From NCBI GenBank assembly GCA_947589005.1, contig CANPZO010000014.1:1-59373 (forward strand): a DNA stretch of 59,373 nucleotides. Direction: 5' to 3'. Numbering within the stretch: position 1 is the stretch's first letter; each line of letters opens with the position of its first letter. This document shows, in pieces, positions 39,223-47,580 of the stretch. Below the pieces are notes generated by a model. The model was not told the origin of the DNA and made no database searches. It saw nothing but the letters and a program-made list of their open reading frames with translations. The stretch comes from an uncultured Clostridia bacterium. GTDB lineage: Bacteria > Bacillota > Clostridia > UMGS1883. Made by a program: the position numbers and the translations under genes.

Positions 39223-39763
39223 TTCCGCCGCCGCCTTCCAGATATTCCTCCAGCGTAAGGCCCCGCTCGGTAATGATTTTGGAGTGAGGCTGCCCCACAT
39301 AGCGGAAATGCCACGGCTCGTGAGCTATGCCGGTGACGGTCTCCTTGCCGGGAGGGTAGCGGAGGACAAAGCCAAAGTCCGCCGCCCGCCGGCGGAACAG
39401 GCCGCAGACGCCGCTTTCCGGAAAGGCCGGACAAATAAAGTCGATGTCGGGGAGGTTAAGCCCCACGTCCACCGCCAGCCCCGTCTGGTGCTCGCTGTGC
39501 CCGGGCAGGGCCACGTATTTTTCGGTAAAGTCCGGGCCGTTCTCCTTGAGGGACGAGCGGTAAATTTCCGCCTGCTCCTTTTCCGAGCGCCAGCCGCTGA
39601 CGGCAATTATCTCATTTTCGCCGTCCACACAGGCAATGAGCCGTTCAAGCGCACGGGCGGCTTCACGGCGGAGCAGCACACCTTTTACCGGCTCCAAATC
39701 CTTGGGTACGGTAAAGGGACAGGGGCGCCGCGCGTTGACCAAAATCAAGTTCCCGCCGCTCAT
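39215..39763 (-). CDS. vanXY: D,D-dipeptidase/D,D-carboxypeptidase VanXY
   Basis: Zinc peptidase (182 aa) of the M15 family. GHSEHQTGLAVDVG carries the SxHxxGxAxD zinc motif and HEPWHFRYVG the catalytic ExxWH motif; SGWRSEKEQAEIY is also conserved. It removes D-Ala-D-Ala and terminal D-Ala so that D-Ala-D-Ser precursors prevail. The lack of a signal peptide fits VanXY more than membrane VanY. Start and vanG stop overlap as ATGA. Confidence 0.92.
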   Translation of the reverse strand: MSGGNLILVNARRPCPFTVPKDLEPVKGVLLRREAARALERLIACVDGENEIIAVSGWRSEKEQAEIYRSSLKENGPDFTEKYVALPGHSEHQTGLAVDVGLNLPDIDFICPAFPESGVCGLFRRRAADFGFVLRYPPGKETVTGIAHEPWHFRYVGQPHSKIITERGLTLEEYLEGGGGNE

Positions 39764-40791
39764 TTTACCGCCTCCTCGATGAGCATGGTTATGATTTCCT
39801 CGAAGCTGAAGCCGGCCGCCTTCATCATCATGGGAAAACGGCTGTGAGAGGTGAAGCCGGGAATGGTGTTTATCTCGTTGAACACAAGGCCGTCCTTTGT
39901 CAGGAACATATCCACTCTGGCGAAGCCGCGGCAGCCCAACGCCCGGTACAGCCTTTTCGCGGTCTCCTTTATTTCCTCACGAATTTTCGGACCCACACGG
40001 GCGGGGACGTGTATTTTTGATGTCTTGAGGCTGTATTTTTCCTCAAAGTCGAAAAAGCCTCCGGATATTTCTATCTCGTCCGGCTCTCCGGTAATGAGCC
40101 GGTCAGTGCCCATGACGGCGCAGCCCACCTCGCAGCCCTTGATTTCCTTTTCAATTATGACCTCGCTGTCGTATTTAAGGGCCAGCTCCACCGCCCCGGT
40201 GAGCTCGCCTCCGCTTGTGACCCGGCTTATGCCGTATGACGACCCCGCGCGGAGGGGCTTCACAAACACGGGATAGCCCAGCACCGCTCCGTCGGTCAGG
40301 AGCTCCGCCTCCCTGTAACGCCGTCCGACGGTAAAGGAGGGCGGCACGGCGATGCCCTCGCCCGCGGCCAGCTTGTGCGCCCGATCCTTGTCCATGCACA
40401 GGGCCGACGCCAAAACGCCGCAGCCCACCAGCGGCAGTCCCGCCAATTCGCACAGCCCCTGGACGGTTCCGTCCTCGCCGCCGCTGCCGTGCATCACCGG
40501 GAAAACCGCGTCTATGCCGATGCGTCTGCCGCTCTCGGGCAGGTAAAGACCGCGGCGGCCGCGGCTGTGATCAAGCAGCAGCGGCTCGCTGTCCTCGAGC
40601 CATCGCCCGCCGGGGATTTTATCGACGGGGCCGTCAAAGAGGAACCAGTCTCCTTCCTTTGAAACGCCAACCATCACCGGCTCAAAGCGGCTTTTGTCCA
40701 TGCTTGACAGCACGCTGTGGGCCGATTGCAGCGACACACCGTGCTCAGGCGAACAGCCGCCGAAAATAACCGCTATCTTTAATTTTTCCAT
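39760..40791 (-). CDS. vanG: D-alanine--D-serine ligase VanG
   Basis: ATP-grasp ligase of 343 aa making D-Ala-D-Ser. VGCGVLASALCMDKDRAHKL, EKYSLKTSKIHVPARV and INTIPGFTSHSRFPMMMK match the VanG subgroup and differ from housekeeping Ddl (EYY/EKYS region). VFPVMHGSGGEDGTVQG is the N-terminal D-Ala site. A VanG enzyme lowers vancomycin affinity of the cell wall, usually giving low-level resistance. A hairpin covers its ribosome-binding site (40802-40839). Confidence 0.92.
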   Translation of the reverse strand: MEKLKIAVIFGGCSPEHGVSLQSAHSVLSSMDKSRFEPVMVGVSKEGDWFLFDGPVDKIPGGRWLEDSEPLLLDHSRGRRGLYLPESGRRIGIDAVFPVMHGSGGEDGTVQGLCELAGLPLVGCGVLASALCMDKDRAHKLAAGEGIAVPPSFTVGRRYREAELLTDGAVLGYPVFVKPLRAGSSYGISRVTSGGELTGAVELALKYDSEVIIEKEIKGCEVGCAVMGTDRLITGEPDEIEISGGFFDFEEKYSLKTSKIHVPARVGPKIREEIKETAKRLYRALGCRGFARVDMFLTKDGLVFNEINTIPGFTSHSRFPMMMKAAGFSFEEIITMLIEEAVK

Positions 40792-40801
40792 AATAAAATT
40801 C

Positions 40802-40839
40802 CCCCTTATTTGTGCTTCAATGATACCACAAATAAGGGG
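40802..40839 (-). promoter_or_regulatory. Hairpin masking the vanG ribosome-binding site
   Basis: CCCCTTATTTGTG and CACAAATAAGGGG form a perfect 13-bp stem. Read on the minus strand, the 3' arm includes AAGGGG of the vanG ribosome-binding site, so translation could be low unless the stem is opened. It lacks a U-run, so it is not an ordinary terminator. It could also be a protein-binding operator. Confidence 0.55.
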
Positions 40840-40891
40840 AGAGTGTTTGCGGGCTTTCCGCGCAAAAGCTTACGGTTTAAATGTGAAAAGC

Positions 40892-41989
40892 TTACGGTTT
40901 TCTTACGTCAATAGGCAGCGCGAGGGTAAACGTAATGCTTTCGCCCTCGCTTTCGGCCGTCAGGCTGCCGCCATGCAGCTCCGCGAGCTGACGGGCTATC
41001 GCAAGCCCAAGTCCGGTGCCGCCGGTATTGCTCGCACGGGAGCTGTCCGCCCTGAAAAACTGGTCGAATATGCGGGCCAGCTTTTCGGGAGGTATGTTCG
41101 GACAACTGTTGCGCAGCTTAACTACCGCCATTTTGCTGCCGGCGGCGAGAGACAGCTCGATGGCCGTGTCCGGATAGCTGTAGCTCACCGCGTTGCGCAC
41201 AAGATTGTCAACTACTCTTTCCAGCTTGTCCGGGTCGGCGGTTATCTCCACGCCGCCCTGAATGTCGGTTTTCCATGAAAGGTTCTTTTTATCAAGTATG
41301 GGCCTGAACTCATAGGCTATCTGCTCCAGCATACGCGAAAGGTTTATTCTCTCCGTCGAAAGCTCCACCTGCGACAGATTAAAGCGGGTAATGTCAAAAA
41401 ATTCGTTTATTAGCTCCTCCAGCCGCTGGGCTTTGTCCGCGGCGATGCCGGTGTAGCGCGCCCGCAGCTCGGGCGTGATGTCCGGCTCGTCCCTGAGCAG
41501 CGTAAGGTAACCTATGACGCTGGTAAGGGGAGTTTTCAAATCATGGGCCAGATAAACTATAAGGTCGTTTTTACGCTGCTCGGCCTCTCTCGCGGCGGCG
41601 GCGCTGCGGCTACTGGCCTCGCGCAGGAGGTTCAGGCGGTCCTGCGCCTCCTTCAAGGGCGGCGGCAGCTCAATTTGCGTGGCAGGGTCGGAAATTATGC
41701 CCACCGTCGCGGAAAGTATCTCGTCTATATAGTCGTAGGGCCGCAGCATAAAGTAGACCGTTATCACTACCCAGCAGACTATTACCCCGCCCATATAAAA
41801 GGCGATGATATAATCGCGTACAAAGCTGAGCAGCTGATATAAAAGCTCGTTTTGGTGCCATATCCTGCGGGTGAGCAGCACGTAGGACAGGGCGGCCAGA
41901 CCGGCCAGCGCCAGCGGCGCGCCCAGCATAAAGGCGATATATTGCGTAAAGTTGCGCCTCCGCAGGGCGGTCAGGGTCTTTTTATTCAA
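40892..41989 (-). CDS. vanS: Sensor histidine kinase VanS-type
   Basis: A 365-aa membrane kinase with helices at about 17-40 and 61-83 and only a short extracytoplasmic loop between them. The dimerisation domain has the phospho-acceptor His149 in LAHDLKTPLTSVIGY; N box NLVRNAVSYS and G box GTGLGLAIA are intact. It starts with TTG overlapping the vanR stop, which fits tight coupling. As in vanG clusters it presumably senses glycopeptide or cell-wall stress and phosphorylates VanR. Confidence 0.9.
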   Translation of the reverse strand: MNKKTLTALRRRNFTQYIAFMLGAPLALAGLAALSYVLLTRRIWHQNELLYQLLSFVRDYIIAFYMGGVIVCWVVITVYFMLRPYDYIDEILSATVGIISDPATQIELPPPLKEAQDRLNLLREASSRSAAAAREAEQRKNDLIVYLAHDLKTPLTSVIGYLTLLRDEPDITPELRARYTGIAADKAQRLEELINEFFDITRFNLSQVELSTERINLSRMLEQIAYEFRPILDKKNLSWKTDIQGGVEITADPDKLERVVDNLVRNAVSYSYPDTAIELSLAAGSKMAVVKLRNSCPNIPPEKLARIFDQFFRADSSRASNTGGTGLGLAIARQLAELHGGSLTAESEGESITFTLALPIDVRKP

Positions 41990-42671
41990 CAGTGTAACCC
42001 ACCCCCCAGACGGTTTTTATAAATTTGGGCTTTCGCGGCTGCTCGTGCATTTTCTCGCGCAGGCGGGCAATATGGGCCATGACGGTGTTGTTGCTGTCGA
42101 AAAACCTTTCGCCCCACACCGCCTCGAACAGCTCCTCCGACGGCACCACACGGCCGCGGCGTTCGCAAAGGTACCACAAAATGTTGAATTCTATCGGCGT
42201 GAGCTGTAACTCCTCGCCGTAAAGCTGACAGCGGTGACTGTCGCGGTTGATGTACAGTCCGCCGCTGTCGTACTCGTTTTTGGGCTTTTCGGCGCCGGAG
42301 TTGTATCGGGTATAGCGCCGCAGCTGGGTCTTGACCCGCGCCACCATTTCGAGGGGATTAAAGGGCTTGGTGATGTAGTCGTCCGCCCCGAGGGTCAGGC
42401 CGGTTATTTTGTCCATGTCCTCGACCTTGGCCGTCAGCATGATTATCGGGAACATATGCTTTTCCCTTATCCTTCGGCACAGGGTAAAACCGTCCGTGTC
42501 CGGCAGCATTACGTCCAGCAGCGCCAGGCTCACGGGCTCCCGGTCGATGGCGGCCATGGCGTCGGCGGCGCTGTGGGCCTTCAGCACGTTGAAGCCCTCG
42601 CTTCTGAGGTACAGCTCCACCAGGTCGGCTATTTCCTTTTCATCATCGACCACAAGTATTATTTCCGGCAT
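41982..42671 (-). CDS. vanR: OmpR-family response regulator VanR-type
   Basis: Receiver domain with acidic pocket VVDDEKE and phospho-acceptor Asp53 in LLDVMLPDTDG, then LTAKVEDMDK and a C-terminal winged helix (LTPIEFNILWYLCERRGRVV; AVWGERFFDSNNTVMAHIARLREK). The ATG at 42671 follows GAGGTGAG. It heads the van cluster in the order vanR-vanS-vanG-vanXY-vanT, the arrangement known from vanG-type operons of clostridia. Confidence 0.91.
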   Translation of the reverse strand: MPEIILVVDDEKEIADLVELYLRSEGFNVLKAHSAADAMAAIDREPVSLALLDVMLPDTDGFTLCRRIREKHMFPIIMLTAKVEDMDKITGLTLGADDYITKPFNPLEMVARVKTQLRRYTRYNSGAEKPKNEYDSGGLYINRDSHRCQLYGEELQLTPIEFNILWYLCERRGRVVPSEELFEAVWGERFFDSNNTVMAHIARLREKMHEQPRKPKFIKTVWGVGYTVE

Positions 42672-42690
42672 TTTTCTCACCTCGTATAAT

Positions 42691-42719
42691 ATTTTAACAT
42701 ATTTTTTCCTCTATTACAA
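42691..42719 (-). promoter_or_regulatory. Promoter of vanRS
   Basis: TTGTAA (42719-42714), 17 bp, TAAAAT (42696-42691) on the minus strand. Confidence 0.7.
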
Positions 42720-42745
42720 GCCCTGAAATTCTTAAGATTTTACAC

Positions 42746-42774
42746 TTGAATTTGTATGGGACAAATGGTATAAT
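42746..42774 (+). promoter_or_regulatory. Promoter of ogt
   Basis: TTGAAT (42746-42751), 17 bp, TATAAT (42769-42774). The short leader favours the ATG at 42795. Confidence 0.8.
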
Positions 42775-42794
42775 AAATGAAAGGGAGTGTCGTT

Positions 42795-43334
42795 ATGCTG
42801 TATTATGTTGATTTTGACTGCGCCTTTGGGCCGGTCGCCGCCTTAAGCGACGGCAAAAGCGTGGTTGGCCTATGGCTGGCCGGACAAAGGAGCTTTGGCG
42901 CCGAGCTGCTCTCGCGGGCAGAGGCGGGGGAGGGGCTGCCGATTTTTGACCGCGTTCGGGACTGGGTCGGGCGTTACTGCGGCGGTGAGCGGCCCTCGTG
43001 CCGAGAGCTGCCGCTTGCGCCGAGGGGGAGTGAGTTCCGGCGGACCGTATGGGAACTGCTTTGCGAGATACCCTATGGCGAGACCGTGACCTACGGCCAA
43101 ATTGCCCGCGCCGTCGGCGAAATAACGCACAAGCCCCGAATGTCCGCCCAGGCCGTGGGAGGCGCCGTTGGCCACAACCCCATCTCCGTGATAATACCCT
43201 GCCACCGCGTGGTCGGCGCGGGAGGCAACCTGACCGGCTACGGCGGTGGGCTTGAGCTTAAATGCCGCCTGCTTGCCCATGAGGGCGTGGATATGAGTAA
43301 ATTTTACCTGCCAAAATGTAATGAAAACACTTGA
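42795..43334 (+). CDS. ogt: Methylated-DNA--protein-cysteine methyltransferase
   Basis: DNA repair protein (179 aa) that takes the methyl group from O6-methylguanine onto its own cysteine. The active site is Cys136 in VIIPCHRVVGAGG; the helix-turn-helix region (ETVTYGQIARAVG) inserts into DNA; the N-terminal domain is short as in Ogt. AAAGGGAG stands 8 nt before the ATG at 42795. There is an extra insertion (EITHKPRMSAQ) ahead of the active-site loop. The toxin-antitoxin promoter lies at its very end. Confidence 0.95.
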   Translation: MLYYVDFDCAFGPVAALSDGKSVVGLWLAGQRSFGAELLSRAEAGEGLPIFDRVRDWVGRYCGGERPSCRELPLAPRGSEFRRTVWELLCEIPYGETVTYGQIARAVGEITHKPRMSAQAVGGAVGHNPISVIIPCHRVVGAGGNLTGYGGGLELKCRLLAHEGVDMSKFYLPKCNENT

Positions 43335-43359
43335 CAAACGCTTTGCAATATGGTACAAT
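43331..43359 (+). promoter_or_regulatory. Promoter of the DinJ/YoeB-type module
   Basis: TTGACA (43331-43336), 17 bp, TACAAT (43354-43359), overlapping the stop codon of ogt. Confidence 0.88.
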
Positions 43360-43394
43360 AGCATTACAAATTCCGAATAGAAGGAGGGATAACT

Positions 43395-43667
43395 ATGTCA
43401 AGTGTCAACGTCAATTTCCGCATGGATGAGGAGCTTAAAAAGAACATGGAACAGGTCTGCTCGGACATGGGCATGACAATGTCCACGGCCTTTACCGTAT
43501 TCGCCACCAAGGTCACCCGCGAAAAGAGAATTCCCTTTGAGATAAACGTCGTTGACCCGTTTTACTCGGAAAGCAACATGGCGCACCTTATGCGCGGCGT
43601 TCAGGCTCTTAACGCCGGTAAGGGAATTGAACATGAGATGATAGAGGTAGAGGACGACGAGATATGA
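43395..43667 (+). CDS. RelB/DinJ-family antitoxin (90 aa)
   Basis: The ribbon-helix-helix start is VNVNFRMDEELKKNMEQVCSDMGMTMSTAFTVFATKV, the RelB/DinJ pattern. The C-terminal half (VDPFYSESNMAHLMRGVQAL) is the toxin-wrapping arm. AAGGAGGG precedes the ATG. It overlaps the toxin gene by 4 bp. The antitoxin usually represses its own promoter. Confidence 0.92.
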   Translation: MSSVNVNFRMDEELKKNMEQVCSDMGMTMSTAFTVFATKVTREKRIPFEINVVDPFYSESNMAHLMRGVQALNAGKGIEHEMIEVEDDEI

Positions 43668-43924
43668 AGAAGATATGGTTTGACGAAGCGTGGGAGGACT
43701 ATTTGTACTGGCAGACGGAGGATAAAAAGACTCTCAAGCGAATCAATAGGCTCATGAAGGATATTGAGCGGAACAATTTTGATGGCTTAGGCAAGCCTGA
43801 ACCTCTCAAAGGCGATTTGAGCGGTTTCTGGAGCAGAAGAATTGACGAGGTCAACAGGTTTGTGTACAGGATAAAGGGAGACACATTTGAAATCCTTTCC
43901 TGTCGCGGCCACTATGACGAGTAA
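43664..43924 (+). CDS. yoeB: Txe/YoeB-family mRNA interferase toxin (86 aa)
   Basis: MKKIWFDEAWEDYLYWQTEDKK with KRINRLMKDIERN and GKPEPLKGDLSGFWSRRID are diagnostic of YoeB/Txe. The C-terminal RGHYDE corresponds to the catalytic His-Tyr end. It cleaves mRNA at the ribosome when unpaired with antitoxin. The pairing of a DinJ-like antitoxin with a YoeB-like toxin is common. The terminator follows 6 bp after the stop. Confidence 0.94.
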   Translation: MKKIWFDEAWEDYLYWQTEDKKTLKRINRLMKDIERNNFDGLGKPEPLKGDLSGFWSRRIDEVNRFVYRIKGDTFEILSCRGHYDE

Positions 43925-43930
43925 ATCTGA

Positions 43931-43956
43931 ACCCGGGGCTTTTGCCCCGGGTTTTA
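43931..43956 (+). terminator. Terminator of the toxin-antitoxin operon
   Basis: ACCCGGGGC and GCCCCGGGT form a perfect 9-bp stem with a TTTT loop followed by TTTA. Confidence 0.85.
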
Positions 43957-43968
43957 CTTTATTTATTA

Positions 43969-44184
43969 CCTTTAAACCGCTTTGGCATCGCTGTGCCGGC
44001 GGCCCCGACAACGGCGGCCCCAAGCCCCAGCCGGAGCAGAGCCTTGCCCGTTTCATGGAAAATTTCATACCGGAGGGCGAGCTCCGGCGTGGGGTCCTGA
44101 TAGGGGATCCCAGAGATACCAAAGCCCCGCCGCCGTCATGAGTCCGCCCGCGAGGGCGAGGCTTTTAAAGAACGTCCCCGTCAT
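43969..44184 (-). pseudogene. Frameshifted small membrane protein downstream of the ABC permease
   Basis: An ATG 3 bp after the permease stop codon opens MTGTFFKSLALAGGLMTAAG-LWYLWDP and then runs to an early stop. In the next frame coding character continues without a start: YQDPTPELALRYEIFHETG, then LLRLGLGAAVVGAAGTAMP and a basic end. Joined by a one-base shift near CTCTGGGATCCCC (about 44108-44096) the two give a protein of about 72 aa with two membrane helices. It may be a true pseudogene, a programmed shift or an assembly error. Confidence 0.5.
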
Positions 44185-44187
44185 GGC

Positions 44188-46266
44188 TTACTCGGCCGAA
44201 GGGGTCAGGCTCGCGTCGCCGGCGTCCAAAATCTCATTGGGACTTGCGGTTTCGGGCGACAGCTTTTGCTCGCCGGACCAATACTCGACCCTGTAAATAT
44301 AAACCTCTCCGTCTTTCCCGTCGGGTAAGGCGACGGTCACGAAAATATATGTCTCTCCGGCGGAGGCGGAAGAGGTGCTGTTGGTTCCGCGGACGGTGCA
44401 AACGGACATTTTTTTCTCGCTCGGGGTCAGGTTAAGGTTGATGCCGTAGAGCGCCGAGGTTTTCTCTTCCTCTGTGAGATTGCGGCTCAGGGCGGCCAGC
44501 ATAGGATATCCCCAGCCCTCGGTCACGAATATGTCGCCCCAGCCTTTATCCTCCAGCTCGGCTTTGACGGCGTCAACGTCAGGTATCGTGGAGTAATATT
44601 CATCCTTAAATTCGTCCTTCAAGGGAATATCGTCTGCGTCCGGCTCAATGGCGTGCGCCGTCAGCTCCATCAGACAGGCCCAGGTATTACTCAGACGCGG
44701 GCCGACCGACACATGAGCGAGCTGGGTGCCCGGCGGATACTCATATTCGCGGGTGGCCGGCGGTGTGCTTTGGACGGCCTCGCCGGTATCAGTGTACGGC
44801 ACGGTTATGTCAAGATCGACGTAAATGTCGCCGTCACTGAGGTACAGGCTGTCGAAATCCCCTTCTGCCACGTCCTGCTCGAGGGCGGCTTTCAGAGCGG
44901 GGATGTTATCCCTGGAGATATAGTATTGGCGCCCGTCCTTGTAGAACGTGACATTTGACCACTCTTCGTCCAGCGAGTAGGCGTGATTTTTGTACAGGTC
45001 ATTCATCATAACGCTGCCCAGGTATTTTTCCAACTCGTCATCCGGCAGCTTGTACAATCTCTCCATATGTCCGCCGCCCTTAAGCTCATACGAGATGGGG
45101 AAGGTGGTGTACGCTCCGCCCTCCGGCTTATCCTTGACGATTTGGCGGTGAGCCTCGGTAACGGTCTTGATAAAGTCGGGGTCGGAGAAGTCCTTTATCG
45201 AGGCAAAGGTGTTGTAGTAGCTGAAGTTCAGAGTCACGCTTTTCACCTTCGAGGGGTCGGGTACGCGGCGCTCATAGCCAGTAAGGTCAAAGGCAAAGAC
45301 GGCGTATATGACGCTTATTATGCAGACGTAGGCTATGGCCTGCTTGAGATAGCCCTTTATCCGATAGGTCTTTTGCAGTATCATCATGGCCGCCGCCGCA
45401 GCGATAAGGCCGAAGCCGATGAGCGGGAGAAAGAGCGTCCATTTCTGAAAAACCAGCCCTGTCAGCAGATCGCCGAAGCACAGGGCCGACCCCTGAATGA
45501 ACAGCACCTTGGCCCACTTTACGGTCACGACCTCGCCGGCGCTTTCCATCTGACGGCGGCGGAAGGCAATATACGCCCCCGCCAGCAGAACGGCGATGAC
45601 GATAAGCGCCGCCCAAAAGGTGGCGGTTATGCCGAGCTTATCATCATACGGCATATTGTCAAGGTCGAAGGGCAGGTCTATAAAAAAGCCTTTGCTGCCG
45701 TAGAGCAGCTCGGAGTGCGTTACGTCCAAAATAGCCCACAAAAACGCCGGCAGCATGGCGATTATCGGCGTGAAAACCTTGCCCGCGACGGCGCTGCCGC
45801 TGAACATTACGGTAAAGCAGGCCAGCGCAAAGGCCAAAAGCCCGATAATCGCGCCGTTGGTAAATATATAGCCGAAGCAGGTGGAGGCGCTTATTTCTTT
45901 GTAATGTCCGTCCGCCAACATGGGCAGGACGGCCGCGAGGCCCAGATTGGGCAGAATGACGCTAATTCCGCCGCAGAGTATGTTGGCCAGGAATATGGAC
46001 GTCCTCGTGGAGGGGAGGCTGTGGAAAAGATTTACCGCGCGGGAGGAGTTGATATAGGCGAACAGGCACCAGCCGTTCACCGCGCCGAAAAGGATCTCCA
46101 GCATCGCAAGGCTGCCGATGGAAAAGTTGTAATGGTCCCGCCCGTAATAGTCGACGGAGCTGTGACTGAGCACAGGCACGATGAATGTAAGCGTCAGCGC
46201 CGCAAGATTTAGCGCGAACACCCACCAGTATCGCTTGATATTTGATTTTATGACCGCTTTAAACAT
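44188..46266 (-). CDS. ABC transporter permease with large extracytoplasmic region (692 aa)
   Basis: Membrane component of an export-type ABC system (resembles the DUF6449 permeases of clostridia). Helices at about 15-35, 50-75, 100-125, 140-160, 165-185, 215-235, 265-300 and 310-330 precede a large soluble C-terminal half (about 340-690) with no recognised motif. It is placed 12 bp after the ATPase gene in a GntR-ATPase-permease operon of the YtrA type, which in Bacillus responds to cell-wall antibiotics. GAGGAGGG precedes the ATG. Confidence 0.82.
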   Translation of the reverse strand: MFKAVIKSNIKRYWWVFALNLAALTLTFIVPVLSHSSVDYYGRDHYNFSIGSLAMLEILFGAVNGWCLFAYINSSRAVNLFHSLPSTRTSIFLANILCGGISVILPNLGLAAVLPMLADGHYKEISASTCFGYIFTNGAIIGLLAFALACFTVMFSGSAVAGKVFTPIIAMLPAFLWAILDVTHSELLYGSKGFFIDLPFDLDNMPYDDKLGITATFWAALIVIAVLLAGAYIAFRRRQMESAGEVVTVKWAKVLFIQGSALCFGDLLTGLVFQKWTLFLPLIGFGLIAAAAAMMILQKTYRIKGYLKQAIAYVCIISVIYAVFAFDLTGYERRVPDPSKVKSVTLNFSYYNTFASIKDFSDPDFIKTVTEAHRQIVKDKPEGGAYTTFPISYELKGGGHMERLYKLPDDELEKYLGSVMMNDLYKNHAYSLDEEWSNVTFYKDGRQYYISRDNIPALKAALEQDVAEGDFDSLYLSDGDIYVDLDITVPYTDTGEAVQSTPPATREYEYPPGTQLAHVSVGPRLSNTWACLMELTAHAIEPDADDIPLKDEFKDEYYSTIPDVDAVKAELEDKGWGDIFVTEGWGYPMLAALSRNLTEEEKTSALYGINLNLTPSEKKMSVCTVRGTNSTSSASAGETYIFVTVALPDGKDGEVYIYRVEYWSGEQKLSPETASPNEILDAGDASLTPSAE

Positions 46267-46278
46267 AGCTTTCCCTCC

Positions 46279-47181
46279 TCATATTATGATGTCTTTCACG
46301 TTGTAGCCGTCGGTGTCCATTTCGTAGATGAACACTTCCTCAAGGGTCAGTGGCAGAATTTCGCATATCATCGGGCCGTAGGCCGAGGCCATGCGCAGTA
46401 TCTCGTCCTGTTCGCCGCGGACGATGAGAATGTTCACGCTGCCGAAGGTTTCGCTGTGGACGATGTCCAGGGCGGCCTTAAGCTCTTCGGGGACGCCCCC
46501 GCCGTTAAAGGCCAGCTGTAACTTATGCACGCTGCCCTTTACGTCATCGAGGGATTTTTCCAGGTGTATTTTTCCGGCGGACATGATGCCCACATGGTCG
46601 CAGACGTCCTCCAGCTCGCGGAGGTTGTGTGAGCTTATCATCACGGTCATGCCCCTCTCGGACACGTCCTGCATGATTAGGCTCCACACGCTGCGGCGCA
46701 TTACCGGGTCGAGGCCGTCCAGCGGCTCGTCAAGTATCAGCACCTTCGGGCGGGCGCTCAGGGCCAGCCAAAAGGCCACCTGCTTTTTCATGCCCTTGGA
46801 CAGCTTCACGGGGCGGCGCTTGATGTCGATGCCGAACACCTTGCGCAGCTTTTCAAACCTTTCCCACTGCCAGTCTGAATATACCGAGGCATAGAGGTTG
46901 GCCATGTCCTTTACGGTGTAGCTGTTGAAAAAATAGGGGTCGTCGCTGATGTAAAGGCTTTCGTTTTTGATTTTGGGGTTTTCGTAGGGGCTTTCGCCGT
47001 CGATGGTAATTTCGCCCCTGTCCGCCCGATAAACCCCGGCCAGGATTTTCATTATCGTCGTCTTGCCCGCGCCGTTCGGCCCCACAAGGCCGTACACGCT
47101 GCCCGGCTCGACGTGCAGGCTAAGACCGTCGAGGGCCGCGAAGCCGTCAAATTTCTTAGTGACGTTGTTCACCTTTATCAT
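46279..47181 (-). CDS. ABC transporter ATP-binding protein (300 aa)
   Basis: Walker A GPNGAGKTT, a signature degenerate to KLSKGMKKQ, Walker B VLILDEPLDGLDP, and switch His in ISSHNLREL. The N-terminal 215 residues are the ATPase; the rest is the usual C-terminal extension of this family. It overlaps the GntR gene by 4 bp and energises the permease downstream. The KLSKGMKKQ signature is typical of the YtrB/BcrA group. Confidence 0.93.
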   Translation of the reverse strand: MIKVNNVTKKFDGFAALDGLSLHVEPGSVYGLVGPNGAGKTTIMKILAGVYRADRGEITIDGESPYENPKIKNESLYISDDPYFFNSYTVKDMANLYASVYSDWQWERFEKLRKVFGIDIKRRPVKLSKGMKKQVAFWLALSARPKVLILDEPLDGLDPVMRRSVWSLIMQDVSERGMTVMISSHNLRELEDVCDHVGIMSAGKIHLEKSLDDVKGSVHKLQLAFNGGGVPEELKAALDIVHSETFGSVNILIVRGEQDEILRMASAYGPMICEILPLTLEEVFIYEMDTDGYNVKDIII

Positions 47182-47555
47182 ATTTCTTTCTCCTCCTTAT
47201 ACACGCTTTCGATTTCGGAAAGTACGACTTCCCTTTCCGCTCCGGCGAACCGCATTTCCCGCACCAGGGAGCGGAGCTTCCGCCTGAGCTCCTCGATTTT
47301 TGCAGGGTCGGCGGTGCGCTTTACCGGAGCGACAAAGCTGCCCTTGGCCGGCACCGACAATAGAAAGCCGGAGTTTTCCAGCTCCTTGTACGCCTTTTGT
47401 ATGGTGTTTGGATTTATGGCCAGGCTGGCCGCCAGCTCCCGCACGGAGGGGATTTTGTCGCCCTCGTTCATGACGCCGGTGAGTATCAGCTCACGGAATT
47501 TTTCCGTTATCTGAATGTATAGTGGACGCCTGTCGCCGTAATTTAGATTGAACAC
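47178..47555 (-). CDS. GntR-family (YtrA-type) regulator (125 aa)
   Basis: Winged-helix domain at the N-terminus (PLYIQITEKFRELILTGVM then PSVRELAASLAINPNTIQKAY and ELENSGFLLSVPAKGSFV), followed by a short helical dimerisation tail, as in YtrA. It starts with GTG after AAAGGAGG. It probably binds the palindrome at 47581-47603 and represses its own ABC operon until a cell-envelope signal or ligand arrives. Confidence 0.93.
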   Translation of the reverse strand: MFNLNYGDRRPLYIQITEKFRELILTGVMNEGDKIPSVRELAASLAINPNTIQKAYKELENSGFLLSVPAKGSFVAPVKRTADPAKIEELRRKLRSLVREMRFAGAEREVVLSEIESVYKEEKEI

Positions 47556-47580
47556 CGTGCTGCCTCCTTTCGCGTATTAA

